DNA from: Udeniomyces pyricola
Lineage: Eukaryota; Basidiomycota; Tremellomycetes; Cystofilobasidiales; Mrakiaceae
Direction of reading: 5' to 3'
Assembly (NCBI GenBank): GCA_039545295.1
Contig: BCIK01000010.1
Location: 461,280 to 525,279, forward strand
Length of the DNA stretch: 64,000 bases
Shown here: positions 12,226-32,600 of the stretch, one piece after another
Position numbering within the stretch: the first letter of the stretch is position 1
Layout of the letters: each line of letters begins with the position of its first letter
Translations under genes and position numbers: made by a program
Notes under the pieces: model-generated
What the model was told of the DNA's origin: nothing
What the model saw: only the letters and a program-made list of their open reading frames with translations
Database searches by the model: none

Positions 12226-13609
12226 GTGAGGAGGGAGAAAAGGAGTGTCAGACCGGATTGTGTATAGGAAGAATGTCATAGGGGTCAGGCGAAGAGGTTC
12301 GGAAGGAAGAAATCACATTGGTAAGAAGGCGAGGAGATGGAAAGGAGTCAAGAGGGAGTCAGGATGGATCTTCAGTCTCGCAAAAGGGGTTCGTCGATAG
12401 TTCCAGACGTGTAAAAAAGTAGTCAAACTAGGTCCATGGAAACGATCACGAGGGACTCAAATTTCCGGAATACGGAATAAATAGAAACCTCGGAGCATGA
12501 CTTACAATACGTTCCCAAGGTGCCCATCAAGATGACGGCCGCTCCCGCTCCGCACAACGCATGGCCGACATCACTGATCTGGTTCAAGTCTCGTTCCATA
12601 TTCTCGACCCTCTCTTCTCTCCTCGGTGGTTTCGGTGCGGCTTCGATCTGCCAAGGTTCGCGTCCGGTTCGCAAGCTCATCGTTCTCGCTTCTTCCAACG
12701 CCGTTTCCATCGATGACGGTGACGGCTTCACCAAGGTGCCGTCGAGATGCGGGTACGATCGGATGTGGATGCCTTGTCGAGATTCTTCACGCCATCGAGC
12801 AAAGGTTGCGGGGACGTGGTAGAGGATTCGATGGAGGACGAAAAAGGAGGATGTTAAGAGGGCTATATGGAGAGCGTAACGGCCGCCGTAGGTCAAGATG
12901 GCTTTCATCCGAATGTGATTTTTCGACTAGGGTAGTGGACAAGAAGGAAAAAAAGCCCGAAAAAAAAAACAAAACAAAAAAACACCACATTGAGAAAAGA
13001 TTGGGTGAATTGAGTTAGTTTACACAAGTAAGAGGCAACATAGTAAGAACATAAGAAAGAAGAAAAAAAAGAAAACGACCGTTGATAGCCGTTCTCAACA
13101 AGGAAAAAAGACAAAGCAGCAGAGCGGATCTGACCGGCTCCACTCGCCGGAGATACCTGAACACAGAGAGGCAGAGAGAGAGGAGAGAAACCTTCCAGCC
13201 TCCAACCTTTGCACACCCAAAACCCGCTCACCTTTGTGTAAAAGTACCAACCTCTAGTCGTCGTTGGTTTCCGATGACTGTTCTCGGCGGTGAACCTCAA
13301 CCCACTCTTCCTCCAACCTTGATAACCATAGACGACGAACGCCCCTCCGGTCGCGACGGCGACCATGGGCAGGGCATCCGTCACCCATTCCGGGGGGTCC
13401 TGAAGAAGTCGCCATGGAGAGTACTTGGAACGAGGAGCTTCGCTCGGGACGGGCTCGATGTAGTCCGACCATGGGAGGGGGCGACGTGGTGGAGAGATGG
13501 GAAGGAGGTCGTCTGTATCGGATGTGAGGGGGGTCGTGGGGAGATTGGACACGCTGGTGTCAAACTCTCTGACGCGAGGTGTGGGTGCAAGAAACCCTGA
13601 GGTCGACAT
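11649..13609 (-). CDS. Four-helix Tim17/TIMMDC1-like mitochondrial membrane protein (tentative)
   Basis: Three open segments join in phase into one 436-residue protein: 13609-13232, 12926-12506 and 12160-11649. Four hydrophobic segments follow in order: ALPMVAVATGGAFVVYGYQ; ALHIALLTSSFFVLHRILY; GHALCGAGAAVILMGTLG, which is Gly-rich; and KGLVLAFFFGSCQASAMVLF. Between helices 1 and 2 stands ENSHRKPTTTRGWYFYTK, which resembles fungal TIMMDC1-like complex I assembly factors as I recall them. The third exon adds a charged, coiled-coil-like tail with a polyglycine run and an acidic patch. The first donor is GTGAGC and the second GTAAGT. The second intron (12505-12161) is long, contains a nearly unbroken 49-base T run on the plus strand, and uses an AAAAG acceptor, so this join is less sure. 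The function is inferred from topology and one motif. Confidence 0.5.
12175..12224. repeat. Poly-T tract (poly-A on the coding strand)
   Basis: Ten T, one G, then 39 T on the plus strand, within the proposed second intron of the Tim17-like gene. Such homopolymers are prone to length errors in assembly. Confidence 0.9.
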
Positions 13610-13976
13610 GGATCGAGCTGTGTGGCAATGATGATGATGGTGAATGGGCTTTGGAAGAGTAAAGATAGGTTGAACGATGAAGGGAGGTCAGGGCAGATGG
13701 CGATGGACTAGGTTATAATATACGACGGGGTGATGAGTCGATTGGGGATCGCCGGGACGCGGAGCCGACGCGACGTCGTTGACCATTTCCTTATGATTCT
13801 TCGTGGTTACGCGACCTACGTCATGGTGATTGTGAATCGGTCATTTCTCATTCGATTACCTTGACCCTCTTCTCCTATCACCAACATCAATTCCATCACT
13901 GGCTCAAGCATCAAACTATCACATCTATCCATCTATCTACTGGTATCTACTTTCTGACCATCAACGCGTGCGTCTC
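13610..13976. other. Intergenic region upstream of the Tim17-like gene
   Basis: About 370 bp between the ATG of the Tim17-like gene and the stop of the ABC transporter, both on the minus strand. It should hold the promoter of the former and the terminator of the latter. No distinct motif was recognised. Confidence 0.5.
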
Positions 13977-22248
<8,272 letters not shown>

Positions 22249-22633
22249 CGAAATCGCGTTATGGTCGATCGCGTGCGGCACCCAGCGTCGACCTCCAAAG
22301 TATGACGTGAACTTGTACGAGGAGCATGCCTCACATATGAACAGCCTCACGTCAAATTGACAAGCCAGAAGCAATTCTCCGAAACAGCATCATCTATACG
22401 TAGTTCATTAAGATTAGTCGTCCGACGAGAAAACAAGAAAGGGGCAGGAACTGGAGAGGTTTAATTTTCGAAAAGAATCAACGGCTCACACCCGTACGCG
22501 CGCCAGGCGCGGGGTGGAGAGCTATAGTAGGTTCAGTTTACCCCTTCTAACCCCCCCCCCCTTCTCAGCTGACCGAGATCTTTCCCAGCTTTCCTTCTTG
22601 TCCCTCGTTGATTATCCATCATCCTATGTTCCC
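22249..22633. other. Short region between the RTA1-like and ABCC genes
   Basis: About 385 bp separate the RTA1-like stop from the first in-frame ATG chosen for the transporter. The frame upstream of that ATG stays open to about 22374 but has no ATG there, so it may be leader or the end of an undetected first exon. A C run lies at about 22551-22561. Confidence 0.5.
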
Positions 22634-24596
22634 TCACCGCCGTGTACCACGTCCCAAAAATCTCTTCCATCCTTTCGACTGCCCTGCACTGGCGGCCTCG
22701 GCCTCCTTCTCGTCCTCGGTCAAGATGGGCTCGGGTTCGCAGTGAGCCTTGAGGTTACCCGAGCTATCGTACGCATAGGGATGAGCACCCGCAGTATCAG
22801 GTCGGAGATAACGTCCGGGGTAGTCTGATTCACACCATACACACAAAACAGAAAGAGGGCAGAGAGTCAGGGGGCTTGCAGACTGGAAAGCGGCGATAAC
22901 GATACAGTTTGGACGTACAAGGGATATAGGCGATGATCGCAAGGAAGATCGGCAAGGTGTCCAGTGCAAAGACATAGACCTCATGCTATCATGGCAGGAT
23001 AGTGAGCAAGGACAGGATCAAGGTTGAGCAGAACGAGGTTGTCAGGTCGATGCGTCCAAAAATGAAGATAAAAACACACCAAGACCAACTCGAGCAGTCG
23101 AGACAGCAAGCAAAAGAGAACGGTGAAACGTACGATGGAAAGATGACCACCAAATCCCTGGCTAAGTTCAACTGTTCGGAAAAAGCTTCGAATGAGGAAT
23201 CCGATACAAGTCCAGAGCATGGCGAAGTAGAGGTGACGCCATCGACGGTCCTCCTTCGAGCCCGACCAAAGTTGTGGCTCATGCTTGCGCATCTCTGGTA
23301 GAAAGGAGGTGAAGTAAGGGAGACGTCGCATCAGTTTTTAAGCACTTGTTCAAAAGGGTGACACACATGCATGGTGGACTGACTGAAACCAAAGTGTACG
23401 GAAAGGAGCGTGAAGAAGATAAAGGAAATCATTTGAAGGATAATTCCAGCTAGGAAGACCTGCAGGAGCAACACAGGAAGAAAAAAAAAGGGGGGAAAAC
23501 GCCATTAGCAACTAAAACCCTCATGGACGCGAACGGATGCTACATAGGACATGATTGGTGACCACGTACTTTGGTGCCTTTGTCGTGAGTGACTGGATCC
23601 CTGTTGGCGGCCATGCCTCCTCCGATGGCTTGCACGATGAACGTCGTCACGTCACTTCCGACAAAGATGATGGTCGTTTTGCGGGCATTACTACATGGTT
23701 GGAGGGGAAGATAGATCGATCCGTCGCATTCATCGTCAATATCGATGTATCCAATGGTAACTCTAACTCAAATAAGGGGTATATATGGACACCAAAGTCG
23801 GCCCGTTCTGGCTACTCACATCAACAGATGCTTGTCCATTCCTAGGTGTCGAACTAATCTCCCCAGCAGTACATAATCACACGCAAGAAGCGCGCATGGC
23901 GAGAGTGTAGTGAATAGATAGAGGATAACGTAGACACTGCTGCCTTTGTGCTGTTGAAGTAACCGGCAAGGGAACCAAGGCGGATCATCAGTTCCGGATC
24001 AAGTTGAATCACACTTCATTGTGTACGTAGATGGGACGTGACTAGTCGGCTACCACATCGTCAAACCACTTACAGTGTCAACTCTAAACCATAGCCTCAC
24101 GGCCATTCCAAAAGAATACGCCAAGCTACCGAGAATAATGGTGAGCATCCATTTCTGGCCGTAGCGCACGAGGAGAAGAAGCGTTGCGAGGGAGACGAGC
24201 GCGTAGAGAACCGTCGCGACAATAGCAAGCGGAAGGCTTGGGATGTATTTAAGTGGGTTGAATTGATCGTATTGCGGATATTCCTGACAGAGGCGAATGA
24301 GACAAGCATGGGTAAGGAATGTCAAGTAGGGAAGAGAGAGTGCGCAGAGGTATGAGCTTGTGGACTTGGGAGTCTTGACGTCCATCAACGCTCGGATCTG
24401 TTGCGTCGCTTGGTTGCGATGATGAGAAAACGAAGACTGAAGAAAGGGGACATACCCATTGGATTGTGCTGTTGGATGGGTCAACTGTGCTGGAAGGCGT
24501 GATATAAGGTGGAAGGTTGTCTGCGTACTGAGCCTGGGCGGCGAGGCATAACGATGAGACGAGAACCGTGCGAGCGAGCGATCGGAGAGAGGTCAT
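22634..24596 (-). CDS. RTA1-like seven-helix lipid-translocating exporter
   Basis: RTA1/RTM1/RSB1-family proteins are fungal plasma-membrane or ER proteins tied to sphingoid base export and resistance to membrane-active compounds. Exon 1 (24596-24456, 47 codons) encodes a probable signal peptide (MTSLRSLARTVLVSSLCLAA) and a short N-terminal region. Exon 2 follows in phase with IRALMDVKTPKSTSSYLCAL and several helices, for example PLAIVATVLYALVSLATLLL. Later exons carry VFLAGIILQMISFIFFTL and FRTVELSQGFGGHLS, the latter typical of RTA1 proteins. The last exon ends with a hydrophilic tail PEPILTEDEKEAEAAS and TGA at 22636-22634. At least six introns are present. It lies upstream of the ABCC gene in the same orientation. 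The substrate cannot be read from sequence. Confidence 0.85.
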
Positions 24597-25361
24597 GGAT
24601 GACAGCGGGCAAAGGTGGATGAGGACGATGAGACTGTATGTACGCGTGTGTGAGCAGGTGGTGGTGGGTGTTCGGGCAGTGGTATGAGCTTTGGTAGGCT
24701 GCAAGAGGGGCGGCTCGATGATCGATGGGCGATGAATATTGAATCGATGAAGCGGCGTGGTCGGGCTACCGTTGAGTTCAGAGTATGGGAGAATGCCGCG
24801 CGTGGTTTGGCATGGTGGTTCTTTCCGGCCACCGCCGACAACGTCTAAGCGGCACCCACGGCATGTCCATCGATCGCCACGCGTCATTCGCCCAGCTGCG
24901 GACTCTCGCGTACGCGCGTTCGACATGTTCATCTGACAAGGCCGGTTGTTCGACATTCGACCGCATTCGACGTTCGACTTCGTTTCACTCGATCTTCAAT
25001 TTGCAATCGACCCTATAGTAGTACGCACTATTGTACTATCAATTATGATCTCGGCTGTCAGAACTTGCGAGTCGATGCTTCGAGGCAACTAGTTTCAATA
25101 TCCAATTCAACCCTGACCATCGTCATGATCGCACACCAAAATCTTCGTTATCAGAAAGCAAGCACAACACCCAACCGAACAGAGATCACATACACCCTCA
25201 AATCAGATTCCTACAACCCACAAAGCAGCTACCATGTCCTTTGACGTTTCAATGCCCGCATTGATGCAGCGCATCTCAACTCCATATGCATCCCCAGCCT
25301 CATCACCTTCTCCACCATCCACAAGCGTTACGCTTCCGGTTGCACCGAGCACATTCCCGAA
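24597..25361. promoter_or_regulatory. Intergenic region upstream of the RTA1-like gene
   Basis: About 765 bp between aldehyde dehydrogenase (3' end) and the RTA1-like start, both minus strand. It holds a tight cluster of five TTCGAC hexamers (24919-24978), some 325-380 bp upstream of the RTA1-like ATG, next to a CG-rich TACGCGCG stretch. The rest shows no recognisable gene. Confidence 0.6.
24919..24978. promoter_or_regulatory. Cluster of five TTCGAC motifs
   Basis: Exact TTCGAC copies begin at 24919, 24949, 24956, 24966 and 24973. The close packing suggests a transcription-factor array in the RTA1-like promoter; the binding protein is unknown. Confidence 0.55.
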
Positions 25362-28300
25362 TTAAAGCGGCCATCCAAAGTCGCCGCTCGACGCAAAGTT
25401 GAGTTGAACGGATTTGGTGCTCGTGTACATAGCGAGGGCCTCTTTGCCAAGCTCACGACCGACGCCGGATTGCTTCTTGCCGCCAAATGGCACTTGAGCG
25501 GAACAGACATCTGAAAGGGCACAGATGGACCGTTTGGTCAGAGGGTGATCACCGTCGTGATCCTCGACCAAGAGGACGCTCCCAGGGATGGATGTTCATG
25601 TGAAGAGGGGGAGGACTACATATGAAGAATATGAGTTATGTGAAAAGCAAACTTACTCGTCATGTTGACCCCTGTATAAGCAGAAAAAAAAGTATATTTG
25701 TTAGATATCAAAAAATTGTCCGGCTGATGGGATATGTTTAAAGAGGGACTTACAACACGTTCCCACCTCAAGAGCAGCAGAGACCCGCATACATTGGTTG
25801 ACGTCGGCTGGGAACGCAGATTATTCGCAACGTTTCGATATTCAACATTTTGTTAGGACCTTCCTTGCTCGACCAAACGGAGAAAGAAGAACCGTATACA
25901 GACTTGAAAAAAGCGCTCCGGCGAGACCGTACGAAGTGTCGTTAGCGAGCTGAATGACTTCGTCCTCCGTTTCGAAGCGTTGGATGGCCATAACGGGTCC
26001 AAAGATCTCTTCTTGAACCTGATGGATCGGTTTGATCGGATGGCGTCAGGATGTGAAGATCAGAAAAGCATGAGCCTTTAGTCTTAGAGTTACACAAGTA
26101 GAAGACGAAGCTGAGATACGAACGATTTTCATCTCAGGCTTGCAGTCAACAAAGACTGGTGAGGTTGCCATCGATCCGAGAACAAAGTCATCAGCGGTGA
26201 TGATATGTGGGCACGATGAGATCGTATCGTATCAAAAGGACTGACTGGTCGGCTCAACCCACCAGCCCTCTTCTTTCCAGGGCTTTCCACCAGCAACGAC
26301 CCGAGCTCCCTCCTTCTTTCCGTCCTCTATGTACGACATGACGCGTTCAAATTGAGTCTTGGATACCTGTTGATGAAAAGAGTCACTTTGATCAATAATC
26401 ACCTATCTGTGACTGGGAGGAGGTAGTGGGAACCGGGGACGAACGAGAGGACCGTGGAACGTTGCCTCCTCGTTGGGGTCGCCGATCGTTTGCATCTTGG
26501 ATTTGGCCACCAAGAGCTCAATGACCTTGTCGTACACGCCAGCTTGAATGAAAACTCGAGAATTGCAAGTCTAAAGCAATACACGTGGGTCAATCACAGC
26601 AGGAATCATAGGAGAAGAGGGGCCGTTGCATACGAGGAACACGCCGAAGCCGAGCGAACGAAACCGAGCACACGTACGCAGTCTTGACCCATGTTGAAGA
26701 ACGTTCCTATTCATATTTAAAATTACCATAAGCAAAAGCTGTGGAAAACAAATGTGGAAGCGATGATCTAAAAGACGCACCAAGCATTGCCCAGTCGGTT
26801 GCCGTTTCAAGATTGGCCGAATCGAAGATAATGCAAGGAGATTTGCCTGAGGAGTGCAGAGCTCGTACCAATTCAGTGGCGATACCTACATCAGCTCTGG
26901 ACGATGACTAGAGCAGATAACGAAACTTACCTCCGAGCTCGAGAGTGACAGCCTTGAGATTGGACTGAGCAGCCGCCACAGCGATCTTGCGACCAGTCAC
27001 AGTGCTACCTGTGAAGGCAACCTACAGACGGATGGCATATGGGGAGGAAGCAATCAGCCACAAAGTGCCAAGTGAGTATACTCTCATCAGTCTTGTATCC
27101 TACGCACCTTGTCGATGCCCTTGTGAGACACAATCTCAGCACCAGCGACCGCGCCCAGACCAGGCAGACATTGGAAAGCACCCGGAGGATAGCCCGCCTC
27201 AACGATAAGTTCGCAGAATTTCTGAAGATACGGGTAGCAGAGAGAAAAAACCCAAGTCAGTCAAATCAAAATGGAAGGATATCAGCTTTGACTCTCTCTT
27301 CAAGAGAGGCCGAAGACGTTTTGAGTTGATGATACTCACCAGCACAGAGAGTGAGGTAAGCTCTGATCTGTTGAGGGGAACGCTTATGAGACGTAAGCAC
27401 AAGGGGCAAACCCGAGAAGTACGACCATATGTTCGATGTGACTAACGGCTTGACGATGGTACAGCATCCCACAGCGAGGGCCGGTCCAATCTTCCATGAC
27501 AGCATGCCGATGGGATAGTTCCAAGGAATAATTTGACCCCTGTGGAAGTAAGATTAGATCCCACTAAAGTCAGCGTCGGTTCGATTCTGCCTGGGTCGCG
27601 GAAGGCGTGAAGGGCAGACGATTGAAGAGAGATATTGACACGCACACCACACCGATGGGCTCGTTTCGAGTGTATGCAAGACGATTGGTATCGTTAACTT
27701 CGATTTGCTGACCGTGATTCTTGTCAGCCCTATCAGGCATGAGTAAAAGTCAGTTTCTGCCTAGCAAGCCAGGGCGAAGAATCAATCCAGAGGCGAAGTA
27801 GCGCACCAGCCTGCGGAGGGTAGATGTGATGTGAGAAACATGAATCAGCCAATTTTGCAATAACCTCCGAAAATTACAAAAAAAAAGGAAGACTGCAGCA
27901 CTCACCGGCGTAGTATCGGAGAGTTGCGATGACATCTGTGAGATCCATATCCCTATGATGATGCGGCGCATCCAGTCAAGCAGATCGAGTGAGCAGGCCG
28001 GACCGTAGTGATCCCATGGCGAGGGATTCAAGCCTCCTCTCCTCACTCCTCAGCATGCTCCTTCGCTGTAAGCTCACCGACAGACCCTGACAGGCTTTCC
28101 ACTATCCCAAGCCTCAATTTCGGCCAGCAGTTGGATATCCCTCTCAACGAGGTCGGCGAGCTTCGCCATGAGCCGACCTCGGTCTGAGGCCGGAACATGT
28201 CGGCCCCAGGTCGATTTGAAGGCCTTGCGGGCATGTGTGACAGCGAGATCGACGTCGGCTTTTTGAGCGGCAGAGATGGAGCTCAAGTTCGAGTGTGGAG

Positions 28301-28729
28301 GAGTCGGTGAGATGGAACTGGTGGAGGAGGAAGGAAAAGGACGGTTAAATGAGGAAACGAGTCTTTAGCATGCAAGCCACAGTCTGCCTCTGGATGGACG
28401 ACGCGCTCTGCGCATGAATGTATGGATGCTCATCCCGTGAGAGGTGGGACATACTCAAATGTCTCACCCCCAAGAGCAGGGACCCATTCGTTGTTGATGA
28501 AAAGGCCGGTGCCGATGGTGACGCGCTTGCCTGAAGGTAGGCTAAACGTCTGATGGGTCTTTGAGGTCGGCGGGCTGGACATGTCGCTGTGCTGGCTGAT
28601 GGCAAAGGCGCGGTTGGAAGTGAGGGATTGGCAGCGTGAGGAAATGGAGGTCGAGATTGGTGAGAGTGAGGATGGAGAGGAGAAATGGGAGGCGATGCGG
28701 TGGAGACGGAGGAAGAAGAGAGATGGCAT
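25362..28729 (-). CDS. NAD(P)+-dependent aldehyde dehydrogenase, probably mitochondrial
   Basis: Oxidises aldehydes, most likely acetaldehyde, to acids. Exon 1 (28729-28455) encodes a Ser/Arg-rich, acid-free leader, then [13 protein letters not shown] and [15 protein letters not shown]; it ends at a GTATGT donor. The next exon gives [21 protein letters not shown]. Further exons carry [56 protein letters not shown] (general-base Glu), FFNMGQDC (catalytic Cys in the GQxC position), [15 protein letters not shown], and [16 protein letters not shown] near the C-terminus. Stop at 25364-25362. About 14 exons. The start at 28729 gives a presequence; the in-frame ATG at about 28582 would give a cytosolic form. 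The usual residue pair around the catalytic Cys is CC or VC; here it is DC. Confidence 0.92.
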
Positions 28730-29640
28730 AAAGGCATCTACTATCTGGCAGATTATAAGACGCTGTTGATAAGTACTGTAAACAAATCCGTGGCGCTATG
28801 ATCTTGTGCGATCCTATCAAGTGACTTGACGCATCTTGACGCGCACCGGGATTACATCCGGCTTACCCGCCCGCGCGATTATCCGCGCCTCGCTGATCTG
28901 CGCTCAGCCCTGCCAACTTGCCAGGTGCAACTTGGTGAAACGTCCAACGCGAGATGAGCTGCTAGATGAGCCGAACGAACCCAACTCACCATAACGAGTC
29001 CGACAAGGAACGAGTGAGCTGGAGCGAAACGCAGGCTGTACGTTTCGACAAATTCGACGAGGTCCGGGGCGCCGAAATTGATGCATCTTGCATCGTCCAC
29101 GTGTACAGCTCTCCCACTTTGCATGATTTGATCCTTGATCGCGCCACTCGACCCCTGAAGCAAAGTAATATGAGTTGTGCGATAGTGATGATGATGAAGA
29201 TGAAGCATGCATGATGTATATATGAGCAGGAAACCGTTCGGTTGATCAAGGGACAATATATATATCCATATATACAATTATAATATTCAAACAGCAGCCT
29301 GCTCCTGCAGCTGCAGCTGCTTTGCATAATGATTACGTGCATCTCCAATCTTGCCCAATCTTGCCCCGCCTTGGACGAACTTACAGCTGCTTTACCCCAT
29401 GAACGGGGGCTCTGACGAACGGCGTGCGGATGCCCCTCACCTCACCACCTCACCTCCCATCCCGAGCCATCCATCATCTCCTCCTCGCCGCTTGACTTCA
29501 CCTACGTTGTCCCTCCCCTCCTACGCCCCTCACCTAACACTTCCCTCAGAGACACCCGTGCCCTCCTCCCCTGATCCATCAAACCCTCCTCGCCCATCAC
29601 GTCTCAAACAGGAAAGAACCCATCACCCCTTTCAAGAGCA
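28730..29640. promoter_or_regulatory. Divergent promoter region of aldehyde dehydrogenase (-) and SCH9 (+)
   Basis: About 910 bp between two divergent start codons. It contains GC-rich sequence at 28830-28900, an AT-rich patch with ATATATAT and TATATA at about 29217-29285, and an overlapping CTGCAG/CAGCTG array at about 29306-29322. An upstream frame (ATG at 29399) runs to a TGA that overlaps the SCH9 ATG. A C/T-rich stretch from about 29440 to 29600 precedes SCH9. Confidence 0.6.
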
Positions 29641-29644
29641 ATGA
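29399..29644 (+). other. Upstream ORF overlapping the proposed SCH9 start (ATGA)
   Basis: An 81-codon frame from ATG at 29399 ends in TGA at 29642-29644; the first two bases of that stop are the last two of the SCH9 ATG at 29641-29643. The peptide is Pro/Ser-rich and not conserved-looking. It matters only if transcription starts upstream of 29399. Confidence 0.35.
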
Positions 29645-32600
29645 AGGTCAGCCCGCCCTCCTTCCCCGTGTCGCTACTTCCTTCCCTCCTTCCTCGTCAT
29701 TTCGGTCAACCACCCTTGGCACCTTCTCTCGCGTTCACTGAGAGCAAACCCTGGCCTGTATGATGTCACCGTTCTGATCTCTACCTATCTTTGTCAATCT
29801 TGTAGTTCTGGCCTCAAGGCCCGTCAGACCAGGTTAGCTCATCCGAGCCTCACGCGCGACTGCCTGGCCCAGAGGGTCGATGGATGACCAACGGGTCTCT
29901 CTCTCCCTGGGCTCCTCCCCTTCCTCTCCCTTTCCCTCTTCCGTCCCTTGGCCATCGTGCTCAACATCTGTATCGCTTTATTCCATCTTGCCATCTTATT
30001 TGTTCTGCACATATCCTATGGCTTGTCCTTGCTCTCTTCACAGGTCACACCCAAGGCCTCGGCTCAACCTACATCCAACCCGTTTGAATCCTTCGCGTCC
30101 GCGACCAATCTCTCCGGCTCGAAGACGCCCAGCGTCGTTCAGCCTCACGGTAACCCTACGATAAGGTGAGCTTTTCGTGCCTTGCTTTCTCGGCCTACTC
30201 GATGTCGCACTTGATCGATATACGTGGTACAACCAGAGTCTATGGGAAAGGCCAAATTGCGGAGGCTGAGATGTCTAGGGGCAGGTTTTCCTACTCCTTC
30301 TTGCGTTTGCCCAACCGGCGATTCGAGTTGCAAGGTTGGATTCATGATATGGCGATGAGAGACACACACGTCGGAACTTTGGATGGTCTTGGACGGATAC
30401 TGGGAAAGACTAGGACGAGATAGGAAGATGGGTCACTGACGCTGTTTGCGCTTGCTACATCTGATCTTCATGGTTCGGTCCATCCGTTCGTCTTCGTTGC
30501 CAATCCGCGCGATGGCTCTTTCAGCGGCACGACAGCCCCACCGACGACTTCCCTCTCGATTCACCCGCCAGACTTCAGCAAGGACGCGCCACCTCTTCGT
30601 CGTAACCCTACATCCCCACACCACCCAACTAGTGCCGGACTGGCCGCCCCGGGCCTCCTCCACCAACACTCGTACAGCGGGAGCTTTCCCTCCTCCCCCC
30701 TTTCGACTCAGTTCAGTAGCACCCAACCTTCGTCGCCTCATTCCCGATCTCATTCGCCAAACTCGCACCCTAAAGGTCACCTGACAGTCAAGCTCATGCA
30801 GGCTCGGGGACTTAACATCCCGCCTGAATCACTCTCCAAAGCGCGTCCTTACGTCGTCGTCACGTTTGAGAACAACGAGTTCGTGTCGCGCGAGCCTATC
30901 GCGGCGAGCGAGCCGACGACTAAGGGTGTGGCCACCTACACCCCAAGTGCACCTCCAACCCCTAGCGGAGGCGTCCTCGGCATCGGAAGCATCAGCAGAG
31001 CATTTGATATGGCTGCTCGGAGTCGGAGCGCCGCAAGCAGCAAAAAGCTGTCGCTCCCAGGCACAAAGAGTGGCGCAACCACCCCCAAGATGGAAAAGAC
31101 GGATTGGCTTGGTGCTCCCTCGGCCGCAGACCCAGTATGGAAGCATGAGGTGACGTTGTGAGTGAACAGGTTTGATTGCGGCTTTGCTTTGGCTCGTTTG
31201 ACGCGTATGTGGGGGGGGGGGAAGGAGAGAGAGAGGAGAGGCGGCTAGACCATATTGTCAGGGATCGAAGGACATAATCATCATGAAAGGGTGGAGAGAC
31301 AAAAGGGGGGGAGGTATAGATAGCATTGCCTAGGCTATGGGTGGCATGGTCTGCATCCACGCTGTTTGGTGGCAGACAGGGGCTGAAGCTCCCCCAACGT
31401 TTTCTGTTTTGACTGTAGTGATCTCGTTTCGGACACCTCCTTACTTTACTTCACTGTCTACGACCGATCGGAGAACGGCGAAGGTTTCCTTGGGATTAGG
31501 GAGATTAGGCCAGTATGCAGGAATGGCTTCGTAGTTGACTCGTGGTTCAAGTGAGTGTTGGCTAGGTGTTTGCTCCTCTACTTTCTCCCCCTTGTCTCGT
31601 CTGCCTGACGTGATCATTAACAACGCGTTCATCTGATTCGCCCGCGCCTCAAAAGGCTTCAGTCGAGAGGCACAGAGGAAGTCACTGGAGAAGTTCGAGT
31701 TCAAATTCGATACGATGTTGCTCAGGTCTGTATTCCGCGTCCAATCTTTCGAGTCTGCATGACTTGCCTAGAGAATGTTCTGAAGCTCGAGTTGATCCGG
31801 AATATCTTTCTCTCTGTTGTCGGCCCGTTCTGCAGTCCAAGCAACATCTTACGCCTCGAGACTTTGAGTTCTTGAAGCTTATCGGACGTGGCACGTTTGG
31901 ACGCGTGTTCCAAGTTCGCAAGCGCGACACCAAGCGTATCTACGCCATGAAGGTTCTGTCCAAGAAAGAGATTGTTGCCAAGAAGGAGGTCGCCCACACG
32001 ATCGGCGAGCGAAAGATCCTTCAGACCAGTTTGGAGTGCCCGTTCCTCGTCGGCCTCAAGTTTTCGTTCCAGACGGAGAAGCAGTTGTACTTTGTCACCG
32101 ACTACAAGAGTGGAGGCGAGCTTTTCTGGCATCTGCAGAAGGAGGGGAGGTTCACCGAGGAGAGGGCCAGGTTCTACATTGCCGAGCTTGTATTGGCATT
32201 GGAGCATCTGCACAAATACGACATTGTCTACCGGTGCGTAATTATTCACTTACTTCGTCAATCCGCCTGATCCATTCTTCGGCGTTGTGTGACTGTGCGT
32301 CCTTGGACGAATTACTGATATCGCTTCCCGTCTCTGTATCCGACCTGTGCTTGGGTCAACAGAGACCTTAAGCCCGAGAACATTCTTCTCGACGCCACCG
32401 GCCATGTCGCCCTGTGCGACTTTGGACTCTCCAAGCCAGATCTCGCGGCCGATCAGCTCACTAACACGTTCTGCGGCACAACTGAGTATGTCTGGACATC
32501 CGTACTCTGCTTGAATCGTGTTCTGTACATGCAGGTCTAACGCTTGCTGTTTGGATTCCCCTAGGTATCTCGCACCCGAAGTCCTCCTCGATGATAACGG

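Noticed and set aside
12423..12908. Standalone gene starting at ATG 12908
   Set aside because: A splice acceptor just upstream and matching phase make it an internal exon of the Tim17-like gene; the GTAAGT donor inside the frame also argues against a terminal exon.
22249..22374. ABCC start further upstream near 22374
   Set aside because: The frame is open there but the first codon is TTG, not ATG; the first in-frame ATG is at 22248.
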